This document shows positions 7,333 to 15,890 of a stretch of DNA of 43,756 nt, one piece after another. The stretch covers positions 1 through 43,756 of the forward strand of contig ONBO01000008.1 of assembly GCA_900316125.1 (NCBI GenBank), in the 5' to 3' direction. The position numbers and the translations under genes are program-made. This DNA comes from an uncultured Bacteroidales bacterium (GTDB lineage: Bacteria > Bacteroidota > Bacteroidia > Bacteroidales > Paludibacteraceae). How positions within the stretch are numbered: the first letter of the stretch is position 1; each line of letters starts with the position of its first letter. The notes beneath the pieces are model-generated. The model was not told the origin of the DNA. It saw nothing but the letters and a program-made list of their open reading frames with translations, and made no database searches.

Positions 7333-10300
7333 ATGAGGAGTTTACTGCAAGACAACTACAGCGAGTCACAAAGCAATAGTTTTTCAACATGCACGTTCAA
7401 AATCCAAAACAAGTTTAGTACAGAACAGAGTAAAGCCATTTTTGCCATTGCGTTTGACTACACAATAGCAAAATTCCTGTGCCAGGGCGATGATGAGTTC
7501 ACCATCAGTGAGGAGCAGAAAACATTAGACACGGCACTCACCTACACCCCTGCCGAAGCTTCAGAGGAAGACAACATATCATACGAAGTTAGTGAGGAGG
7601 CTGACGGTTATACTGTAACCGTTAACTACAACAGCAGCCTTTACACCAAGCCGTACATTGAGAGTTTCACCTCCACATTTAAAACCGTAATCTTAGCAAT
7701 CCCTGAGAACAAGAGGTTCCGTGACATAGAGTTAGTATCACATGCTGACATTGAAACCATAAACCGCTTTGATGCCACAGAGTTCAGTTACGATGAAAGC
7801 CAGACAACCGTAGATTTACTTGAAGAGGCCACCCGTAAGCACCCTGATAACCTGGCTGTTGCATACAAAGAAAAAAATATAACCTACGCAGAGTTCAAGG
7901 TTCTCACAGACAATCTTGCGGCATACATTCAGAGTAAAGGCATAGGCAAAGATGATTTTGTATCAGTGCTCATAAACCGCAATGAGATGATGGCAGTCAC
8001 AGCCTGGGGCGTGGTAAAGGCGGGAGCTGCATACCAACCTCTTGACCCTACTTATCCTGCAGAAAGATTGAACTTTATGTGCCAGGACAGCGGCGCGCGA
8101 CTACTCATCACAGAAAGAGAATTACAGCCCATTCTCAGTGATTATAACGGAGAAATTATATATACAGACCAAATATACACTCTGCCAAAAGCTGAAGGGT
8201 TTAAGTCAGCAGCCACACCAGAGAGTGCAGTGGTGATTATCTACACATCGGGGACCACAGGCACACCTAAAGGTTGCGTTTTGGAGAATCATAATGTACA
8301 TAGTTTCTTCTACCAGCACCAGAAATCTTTTGAGCTTTCTGAAAATAGCCATATAGCCACATACGCAAGTTTTGGTTTTGATGCGGGCGTAATGGACGTG
8401 TTCACCACCCTAATGGCCGGAGCCACATTCTATGTCATACCAGATGAAATAAGGCTTGACCTTGGCAAGACAGATGAGTTCTACTGCAAGAATGGAATAA
8501 CAGCAGGGTTCATGACCACGCAGGTGGGCCGTATGTTTGCTGAGCACACAACCTGCAAGACCTTAAAGCATCTGATGTTAGGCGGAGAGAAACTTACACC
8601 GTTCATACCGCCAGCAAACATAGATGTAATTAACGGCTACGGTCCTTCTGAGACACTTGCATACATTACAAGTTTTCACGTGAAGGATGACAGCACTCTG
8701 CAACCTATAGGCAAGGCAAGCCTTAACATCAAGCTCTACGTCATTGACAAATATATGCGCATGCTGCCTGTAGGGGCTTGCGGTGAGCTTTGCATAGCCG
8801 GGCATCAGGTGGGCAGAGGTTACTATAACCGCCCTGAGAAAACCGCAGAAGTGTTTGTAAAGAACCCGTTCACACAGGAGAAGGGTTATGAGCGCATGTA
8901 TCGAACTGGCGATGTGGTACGCTATCTGCCAGACGGCAACATTGACTTTGTGGGCAGAAATGACGGGCAGGTGAAGATCCGCGGATTCCGCATTGAGCTT
9001 ACAGAGGTTGAGCAGGTAATCCGTAAATTCAAGGGCATTAAGAACGCCACAGTACAGGCGTTTGACAACCCTGGAGGCGGAAAATTCCTGGCTGCATACA
9101 TTGTGGCTGACACTACTATTGACATTAAAGAGCTTAACGCCTACATCGGGGCGGAGAAGCCGCCATATATGATTCCTGCAGTCACAATGCAGATTGAGAA
9201 GATACCTTACAATGTGAACGGCAAGGTGGCTAAACGGGAGTTGCCTAAACCTGAGATAAAGAGTGACGGCGATAAGCAACCGCAGACAGAGATGCAGAAA
9301 CGCCTCTATAAGATTACGGCAGATGCCTTAGGTCACACAAGTTTTGGCATAGACACAGACCTGTTTGAGGCTGGTCTTACATCAATAGGCTCCATTCAGC
9401 TTACTGCTGACATTGCCAAGGAGTTCAACATAACAGTGCAGATACGTGATCTCAAGGAGTGCGGTAATATAGAAGGGCTTGAAAAATTCATACAAAACGC
9501 AGAGCCTGACAAGGAGTTTGAAACGCTTGCAGACTACCCTCTCACTAAAACTCAGGAGGGCATTTTCTCAGAGTGTATGGCAAATCCAAACGGCACGGCA
9601 TACAATAATCCTATATTGCTCAAACTTGGCAGCGGCATTGATGCGGAGAGGCTGCGCAAGGCTGTGGTGCAGACTGTGGAGGCTCACCCGCACCTGAAAA
9701 CCCGTATCTTTCTTAATGACAGCGGCGATGTAAGACTGCGCCGCCTTGATTCAGACACCATGGCTACGCAAACCGCCATACAGATGGTTAACACGGCAAG
9801 CTTTGAGGATATTAAGGCCGGGCTTCTGAAACCTTTCCCACTTATAGGCGGTCAGCTGTTCCGTGTGAACATTATAAAGGCCTCAGAGGGGCTCTTCATG
9901 TTTGTTGACATTCACCACATTGTAAGTGACGGCTCATCGTTTGACATCCTGTTTGAAGACATAACAAACGCCTACCTTGGCGGTGATATTGAGAAAGAGA
10001 AATTCTCAGGCTTTGAGAAATCACTCACTGAGATGGAGGCCCGCCAAGGCGATGACCTGCCAAAGGCCAAGGCCTACTATGAGAAACTGCTGAGCGGATT
10101 TGAGGAGAAGTGCCTGCCTATAAGTGACTTGAAGAGCTGCAGCGAGCAGACCACCGGCTTTTATGAGTTCACGAGCGGGAACGCCCTTAAAATAAAAGAG
10201 CTGTGCAAAACAAATAATCTGAGCCTTAACGGATTCTTTACTGGTGCGTTCGGCTTTACCATGGCACGTTACAACGCCCTTGACTACTCCGTTTTTGCGA

Positions 10301-13300
10301 CCATATACAACGGACGCAGCGACAGCCGTTTTGAGCGCTCCATATCAATGTTTGTAAAGACACTTCCTGTAGTCTGCTCCATTACAGACGGCACAGCAGT
10401 CAAGGATTACGTGCAGAATATTGCCAACCAGCTTACTGAGAGCATGGCAAATGACATCTACTCCTTTGCAGAGATATGCCATGACTACGGCAATGACTCC
10501 AACCTGCTGTTCGCCTACCAGGGAGAGAACTTCAAGTTTGAGAGCCTGTGCGGAGAGCCTACAGAGATAATACCAGTAGCCCCCACCACCGCCATGGAGA
10601 ACATACTGCTGCAGGTGTTCATTGACGGTGACAACATACTCTACCAGTGCCAGTATCGCAGTGATTTGTTCAGCGCAGAACTTATTGAGCACCTTATACT
10701 CAGCTACAGCAAGGCGGTTGAAGAGTTTATGACCAAGTCCACCCTCGGCGATGTAAACCTTCTCAGCTCAAAAGCAGAAAGTTTCTGGGAGAAGATTAAA
10801 GGCAACACCGCTCCGTATAATAACGCAGAGACTGTGGTTGACATCTGCAGACGCAGTGCAAAAGAGAATGCAGAAAGGACTGCGGTGGTATATCAGGACA
10901 AGAGTTACACCTACGCTGAGGTTGAAGACCTCACAAACCGCATAGCAAGCTATGTAAGCTCAAAGGGGATTGGCAAAAACGACTTTGTTTCTATACTTAT
11001 AGGACGTACCGAGTATATGCCTATAACCGCCTTAGGTGTGGTAAAAGCAGGTGCAGGGTACCAGCCTCTTGACCCTACATATCCGCAGGAGAGACTCAAC
11101 TTTATGGTGGCTGACAGCAGCGCCCGACTGCTTATTGCGGAGAGGGAGCTGCGCCCAATGCTTACAGATTACACTGGTGATGTGCTCTATATAGATGAGA
11201 TAGAGAATCTGCCAAAGGCCGACGGCTTCACCACTCACATTGACCCTGACAACGCCTTTGTGATTATCTACACATCGGGGACAACAGGCACACCTAAAGG
11301 CTGCATCTTAGAGCACAGGAACCTTGTATGCTTCTACAACACCCATAAAGGCATTATGGAGCTGACAAATGAGAGCCACGTGGCAAACTATGCAAGCTTT
11401 GGTTTTGATGCCGGAATGATGGATCTGTTCACCACCATGATGGCAGGAGCCACCCTCTACATAATACCTACTGACATACGTCTTGACCTTGAGAAGATGG
11501 ATAGCTTCTTCAATGCAAACAGCATAACCATCTGCTTCATGACCACGCAGGTGGGCCGTATGTTTGCTGAGAGCACCACCTGCAAGAGCCTCAAGCACTT
11601 CTTCCTGGGAGGCGAGAAGCTCACTCCGCTCATGCCACCGTCAGGGTTCAAACTCATCAACATATACGGTCCTACAGAGACCACAGTGTATGTAACCTGT
11701 GACCTTGTAACGGACGATGACAAGCTACAGCCTATAGGCAAGGCCTTGACCAACACTATAATCTACGTTGTTGACAAGAATATGAACCTATTGCCTCCAG
11801 GAGCATGCGGAGAGCTATGCATCACAGGCCCTCAGGTGGGCAGAGGCTACTACAAGCGCCCTGACAAGACATCGGAGGTGTTTGTTAAGAATCCGTTCAG
11901 CACAGACCCTGCTTACGCCGTGATGTATCGCACCGGCGATGTGGTGAGGATTCTGCCAGACGGCAGACTTGACTTTGTGGGCAGACGTGACGGTCAGGTT
12001 AAGATACGTGGCTTCCGTGTGGAGCTAAAAGAGATTGAGCAGGTGATACGCAGCTTTGCAGGCATTAAGGACGCCACGGTTCAAGCCTTTGACTCCCCTA
12101 CCGGAGGCAAGTTTGTGGCGGCTTACGTGGTTTCAAACAAGCCTGTTGACATAGATGCTCTGCACGCATTCATAGGGCGTCAGAAACCGCCGTATATGGT
12201 GCCAGCCGTAACAACCCAGCTGGACGCCATTCCTCTTAACGTGAACGGCAAGGTGGACAAGCGCAAACTCCCTATGCCACAGATGCAGGGCCGCAAGGCA
12301 GGCCGCACCGCAGGCACAGATCTGGAGAAGAAGATTTGTGGTATATTCTCATCGGTGCTTAAATGTGACAACGTCTATGCTGATGATAACTTCTTTGAGA
12401 TAGGCGGAAGCTCCATATCGGCGGCCAAGGTGCTGCTCAAATGTATGGAGGAGAATCTGCAAGTAGTCTACAAGAACATTTTTGACAACCCTACGCCAGA
12501 GAAACTTGCCGTGTTTATAGCAAGCCAGAGCGGAGAGGAACCGTCTGGAGCAACAAACAGTTCCGCTCAAACCACCACTGACAATGATGGCGTGGCTGTG
12601 CAGAAGGAGCCTCAACTTGAGTGTAACACACCTGAGCATCTTAATGAGATTAGTCACTCTGACATCGGCGATGTCCTGCTTGTGGGCTCCACAGGATTCC
12701 TTGGAATGCACGTGCTGCGTGAGCTGCTGGCACTGCCTGAGCGCAAAATATACTGCCTTGTAAGAGGCGGACAGACTGAGAGTGCGGAGAGCAGGCTCAA
12801 GGTTATGGCAATGTACTACTTTGGCGGCCTTATAAGCAATGAGGCTTTAGAGAGCGTAACCGTTATAGACGGAGATATCACAGACAGCAACCTCACACCT
12901 AAGTTTGAAGGCTGCAATATTCAGACAATTATAAACTGCGCCGCCTGCGTGAAACACTTTGATGCGGGCGACCTGCTTGAAAAAGTAAACTACATAGGCG
13001 TAAAGAACCTTATCAAACTTGCGCTTGACATAGACGCCACGCTTATCCACGTGTCTACGCTTAGTGTGGCTGGTGAGAGCGTGAACGGCTCAATACCTGC
13101 GTGGTTCAAACTGAAAGAGAACATGCTATTCTACGGACAGTCTCTTGAGAACAAGTATGTTCACACTAAGTTTAACGCAGAGAGGGCTATACTTGACTCC
13201 ATTGCTGAGCACGGGCTCAAAGCCAAGATAATGCGCGCCGGCAATCTTATGAGCCGCTGGGGCGACGGTGAGTTCCAGATAAACTCAACCACAAACGGCT

Positions 13301-13779
13301 TTATGAGCCGCATAAAGGCTTACAACGCTCTTGGCTGCTTCTCTGTTGAAGATATGGACGCCACGGTTGAGTTCTCCCCTATTGACCTTACGGCAAGAGT
13401 TATAGTGCTGCTATCAGGCACGCCACGCCAGTTCACTCTGTTCCATGTGAACAACTGCCACAATGTTCATTTTGCCAACATAATAGAGGCAATGGAGATT
13501 AACGGCATGCACATAGATGTGGTGCGCCAAGGCGAGTTTGACAGCAGGCTGCAGAGCCGTCTGGCAGATGAAAAGTATAACATAGAGGTTTCCGCACTGC
13601 TCTCTTATATGAGCAACAGCGGTGAAAGACGCATTGAGATTGAGGCTGACAACTCATACACAATAAAGGCTCTCTACCGCCTGGGATTCTCATGGCCTAT
13701 AATTGACCATGGCTATATTGAAGCAGCTATTGAGAAACTTAAAACACTCAGATTCTTCAAAACAAAAGGTAAAAAATGA
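7333..13779 (+). CDS. Two-module NRPS with terminal reductase: (partial C)-A-T-C-A-T-R
   Basis: This 2148-residue protein begins with about 150 residues like the C-terminal part of a condensation domain with no catalytic HHxxxDG. A1 follows (about 158-640; YTSGTTGTPKG at 303-313), then T1 (S684, LFEAGLTSIG), a complete C domain (about 734-1160; H861-H-I-V-S-D-G867), A2 (about 1168-1640), T2 (S1694, FFEIGGSS) and a thioester reductase of the extended SDR type (about 1778-2148; VGSTGFLG, catalytic Y1942-V-H-T-K1946). It should join two amino acids and release the dipeptide with NAD(P)H as an aldehyde, which can cyclise. Residues I read as the pocket code are D-A-M-F-M-G-G-A-Y-K (A1) and D-A-M-F-F-G-I-V-Y-K (A2); substrates are not assigned. 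The stop overlaps the next gene by 4 bases. Confidence 0.95.
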   Translation: MRSLLQDNYSESQSNSFSTCTFKIQNKFSTEQSKAIFAIAFDYTIAKFLCQGDDEFTISEEQKTLDTALTYTPAEASEEDNISYEVSEEADGYTVTVNYNSSLYTKPYIESFTSTFKTVILAIPENKRFRDIELVSHADIETINRFDATEFSYDESQTTVDLLEEATRKHPDNLAVAYKEKNITYAEFKVLTDNLAAYIQSKGIGKDDFVSVLINRNEMMAVTAWGVVKAGAAYQPLDPTYPAERLNFMCQDSGARLLITERELQPILSDYNGEIIYTDQIYTLPKAEGFKSAATPESAVVIIYTSGTTGTPKGCVLENHNVHSFFYQHQKSFELSENSHIATYASFGFDAGVMDVFTTLMAGATFYVIPDEIRLDLGKTDEFYCKNGITAGFMTTQVGRMFAEHTTCKTLKHLMLGGEKLTPFIPPANIDVINGYGPSETLAYITSFHVKDDSTLQPIGKASLNIKLYVIDKYMRMLPVGACGELCIAGHQVGRGYYNRPEKTAEVFVKNPFTQEKGYERMYRTGDVVRYLPDGNIDFVGRNDGQVKIRGFRIELTEVEQVIRKFKGIKNATVQAFDNPGGGKFLAAYIVADTTIDIKELNAYIGAEKPPYMIPAVTMQIEKIPYNVNGKVAKRELPKPEIKSDGDKQPQTEMQKRLYKITADALGHTSFGIDTDLFEAGLTSIGSIQLTADIAKEFNITVQIRDLKECGNIEGLEKFIQNAEPDKEFETLADYPLTKTQEGIFSECMANPNGTAYNNPILLKLGSGIDAERLRKAVVQTVEAHPHLKTRIFLNDSGDVRLRRLDSDTMATQTAIQMVNTASFEDIKAGLLKPFPLIGGQLFRVNIIKASEGLFMFVDIHHIVSDGSSFDILFEDITNAYLGGDIEKEKFSGFEKSLTEMEARQGDDLPKAKAYYEKLLSGFEEKCLPISDLKSCSEQTTGFYEFTSGNALKIKELCKTNNLSLNGFFTGAFGFTMARYNALDYSVFATIYNGRSDSRFERSISMFVKTLPVVCSITDGTAVKDYVQNIANQLTESMANDIYSFAEICHDYGNDSNLLFAYQGENFKFESLCGEPTEIIPVAPTTAMENILLQVFIDGDNILYQCQYRSDLFSAELIEHLILSYSKAVEEFMTKSTLGDVNLLSSKAESFWEKIKGNTAPYNNAETVVDICRRSAKENAERTAVVYQDKSYTYAEVEDLTNRIASYVSSKGIGKNDFVSILIGRTEYMPITALGVVKAGAGYQPLDPTYPQERLNFMVADSSARLLIAERELRPMLTDYTGDVLYIDEIENLPKADGFTTHIDPDNAFVIIYTSGTTGTPKGCILEHRNLVCFYNTHKGIMELTNESHVANYASFGFDAGMMDLFTTMMAGATLYIIPTDIRLDLEKMDSFFNANSITICFMTTQVGRMFAESTTCKSLKHFFLGGEKLTPLMPPSGFKLINIYGPTETTVYVTCDLVTDDDKLQPIGKALTNTIIYVVDKNMNLLPPGACGELCITGPQVGRGYYKRPDKTSEVFVKNPFSTDPAYAVMYRTGDVVRILPDGRLDFVGRRDGQVKIRGFRVELKEIEQVIRSFAGIKDATVQAFDSPTGGKFVAAYVVSNKPVDIDALHAFIGRQKPPYMVPAVTTQLDAIPLNVNGKVDKRKLPMPQMQGRKAGRTAGTDLEKKICGIFSSVLKCDNVYADDNFFEIGGSSISAAKVLLKCMEENLQVVYKNIFDNPTPEKLAVFIASQSGEEPSGATNSSAQTTTDNDGVAVQKEPQLECNTPEHLNEISHSDIGDVLLVGSTGFLGMHVLRELLALPERKIYCLVRGGQTESAESRLKVMAMYYFGGLISNEALESVTVIDGDITDSNLTPKFEGCNIQTIINCAACVKHFDAGDLLEKVNYIGVKNLIKLALDIDATLIHVSTLSVAGESVNGSIPAWFKLKENMLFYGQSLENKYVHTKFNAERAILDSIAEHGLKAKIMRAGNLMSRWGDGEFQINSTTNGFMSRIKAYNALGCFSVEDMDATVEFSPIDLTARVIVLLSGTPRQFTLFHVNNCHNVHFANIIEAMEINGMHIDVVRQGEFDSRLQSRLADEKYNIEVSALLSYMSNSGERRIEIEADNSYTIKALYRLGFSWPIIDHGYIEAAIEKLKTLRFFKTKGKK

Positions 13780-15548
13780 GCGCAATAAAATATGAAGAGG
13801 AACTAAAGCGTGTGTTCATCGCCCATGAGAAGAGCACAAATGTCTTCCTTGACCATACAAACTGGTTATGGGTAGGGCTCTACTCCATCCTGTTTCTACT
13901 TGATCTCTTTTTCTTCAAAGCTTTAGACGCCACTATCATCAACATGATATTGCTGGCCTCCTACGTTCTTTTGTTTGCAGCTGTGCATATCTGGGTAAAG
14001 AGCAAGGACTTTACAGGAAGGTGGGTGAAATATGTGCTAATGTCGCCTATCCTGTTATCATCAATAGGCATGACCATATTCAGCGAGGCGATGTTTGACG
14101 TTGCGTACGTGGCTCTTCTTATGATAAGCAGCGCCTACTATAACCGGAGGGTGGTTTTGAGCATCTCCCTTCTCGGAATTTTCTCATACGCACTGGCCAA
14201 GTGTCTCTATCTATTAATTGATTTTGACAACCTTGCCACGGAGTATGAAGAGAGCTTTAGTGAAGATACGCTATGGGTTAGTTTCCCGTTCTTCTTACTA
14301 TATGTCATATTCTCTGTTTTCAGCGTCCTGAAGGCCATGAGCGGCAAGAAGGAGATAGAAAACTACGTACGTGAATATTGTGAGAACATTAGCATGAATA
14401 ATGAGCTGAGCGTGGCACGATCCATTCAACACGGTATGTTGCAACCTGAGGCATACATCACGGAAGATTTTGAAATCTACGCCAGCATGAGTTCGGCCAA
14501 AGCTGTAGGAGGTGATTTCTATGACTACTACCGCAAGGATGAGCGTTATGTATTCTTTAACATCGCCGATGTTTCAGGCAAGGGACTTCCTGCATCCATG
14601 TTTGCCGTAAATACAAATTCTTTTCTCAGAGCGTACTCCACGTGGGACATACCTGTTGACCATGTTTGTAACACCACAAACAAAACCCTGTGTGAGAGGA
14701 ACCCTGAGAAGATGTTTGTAACTGCATTTGTGGGCTTCCTTGACATTACAACTGGAATGGTCAGCTATGTGAACGCAGGCCATACACCAGCTTACGTGCT
14801 ACGTGCCAACGGCAGTGTAGAGCAAGTCTGCTCAAAGCCAAATTTTGTATTGGGCAGAAAAGGCAGGTTTTCATATAAGTCAGAACATATAAAATTAGAG
14901 TCTGGTGACCGCCTGTTCCTTTACACTGACGGCATAACAGAGGCCATGAGTACAGACGGCACACTATTTGGAAATGACAGGCTTAAACTGGCGCTTGAAG
15001 AGGGTGTGAACAATAAGGGCAAAGCCTTGATTGATTTTATACTTGACAAGGTAAATGAGTTTTCTGCAGGTGCGGAGCAGGCTGACGACATGACCATACT
15101 TATGCTTGATTACAAGTCAAACTGCAAGTCATACAAAACAGCCACACAAACCTTTGACGTGAGCAAGGAGAATTACAACAGCATCATTGATTTCATAAAG
15201 GAGCTGCCTCAAAGTGAGGGATGGTCTCAAAAAATAATTAATAACGCCTGCCTTTGTACAGATGAGACATTTGCGAATCTTGACATGTACGCATTCCCGC
15301 CTACACAAACAGAGCGTAAACTAACCATAACCACTACTATATGGGACAATTACTACAAAATAGTTTTTGCTGATAACGGCATGCCGTTTAACCCGCTTGC
15401 AGTTAATAGTACAAATGTGACCGAGGGTATAAAAAAACAGCGTAAAAAAGGAGGACTTGGCATTTACATGGTAAAAAACCTGGCAGATTTCACATCATAC
15501 AAATTTGACAACAAACAAAACATACTTACAATAGAACTATGGAAATAA
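13776..15548 (+). CDS. Membrane SpoIIE/RsbU-type phosphatase fused to an RsbW-like HATPase domain
   Basis: Residues about 25-190 hold several hydrophobic segments (probably six helices). A short coiled linker leads to a PP2C-type SpoIIE domain (about 220-445) with AVGGD247FYDYY, NIADVSGKGLPASM, LFLYTDGITEAM and QADDMTILML, which carry the metal-binding aspartates. The C-terminus (about 455-590) is a GHKL ATPase of the anti-sigma kinase type: N box around DETFANLDMYAF, G1 box DNGMPF, G2 box GGLGIYMVKNLAD. One membrane protein would thus both phosphorylate and dephosphorylate a STAS partner, in answer to an unknown signal. Its start overlaps the NRPS stop and its end overlaps the STAS gene by 10 bases. 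Confidence 0.92.
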   Translation: MSAIKYEEELKRVFIAHEKSTNVFLDHTNWLWVGLYSILFLLDLFFFKALDATIINMILLASYVLLFAAVHIWVKSKDFTGRWVKYVLMSPILLSSIGMTIFSEAMFDVAYVALLMISSAYYNRRVVLSISLLGIFSYALAKCLYLLIDFDNLATEYEESFSEDTLWVSFPFFLLYVIFSVFSVLKAMSGKKEIENYVREYCENISMNNELSVARSIQHGMLQPEAYITEDFEIYASMSSAKAVGGDFYDYYRKDERYVFFNIADVSGKGLPASMFAVNTNSFLRAYSTWDIPVDHVCNTTNKTLCERNPEKMFVTAFVGFLDITTGMVSYVNAGHTPAYVLRANGSVEQVCSKPNFVLGRKGRFSYKSEHIKLESGDRLFLYTDGITEAMSTDGTLFGNDRLKLALEEGVNNKGKALIDFILDKVNEFSAGAEQADDMTILMLDYKSNCKSYKTATQTFDVSKENYNSIIDFIKELPQSEGWSQKIINNACLCTDETFANLDMYAFPPTQTERKLTITTTIWDNYYKIVFADNGMPFNPLAVNSTNVTEGIKKQRKKGGLGIYMVKNLADFTSYKFDNKQNILTIELWK

Positions 15549-15838
15549 ATATTAAAAACGAGGGGGACGTAACAACCCTGTTGCCGATAGGAAATATTGA
15601 CTATTCAAATTCCGCAGAGCTTGATCAAAAAATTGAGGAATGTTCAGAAAACGCCAACCAGATTATTCTGGATATGCACGATGTGACATACATTTCATCA
15701 GCAGGTCTTCGTATCCTGCTTAACGCCGATGAGTTAATGGCAGACAAAGGCGGCTTCATAATTAAGAACGTCTCTCCATCTGTGATGGAGGTCCTTGTCA
15801 TGACTGGCTTTGCGGAAGCGCTCACTATTGAAAATTAA
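15539..15838 (+). CDS. STAS-domain anti-sigma-factor-antagonist-like protein (RsbV/SpoIIAA type)
   Basis: The 99-residue protein is a single STAS domain: NEGDVTTLLPIGNIDYSNS, IILDMHDVTYISSAGLRILL and the C-terminal MTGFAEALTIEN. S53 or S54 of the ISSAGLR motif aligns with the phospho-acceptor of SpoIIAA/RsbV. It is presumably phosphorylated by the HATPase part and dephosphorylated by the SpoIIE part of the preceding protein. The overlap of 10 bases suggests fixed stoichiometry. No SigB/SigF-type sigma factor is present in the window, so the final target is unknown. The stop codon lies inside the terminator stem. Confidence 0.92.
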   Translation: MEINIKNEGDVTTLLPIGNIDYSNSAELDQKIEECSENANQIILDMHDVTYISSAGLRILLNADELMADKGGFIIKNVSPSVMEVLVMTGFAEALTIEN

Positions 15839-15874
15839 CAAGTCCTATGGGCAAAACCCATAGGACTTGTTAAT
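15834..15874. terminator. Perfect 18-bp hairpin closing the NRPS operon
   Basis: The arms at 15834-15851 and 15857-15874 are perfectly complementary around the loop CAAAA. The stem includes the STAS stop codon. It lies between convergent transcripts and can work in both directions. Confidence 0.8.
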
Positions 15875-15890
15875 AGCAGTTTTGCTCTAC

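Noticed and set aside
8578..9279. Long minus-strand open frame opposite the NRPS
   Set aside because: It is a shadow of the A1 domain, with no family resemblance and no promoter or ribosome site.
13776..15838. SigB-type general stress operon
   Set aside because: No SigB/SigF-like sigma factor is present; the only sigma gene in the window is an ECF factor 26 kb away with its own anti-sigma-like partner.
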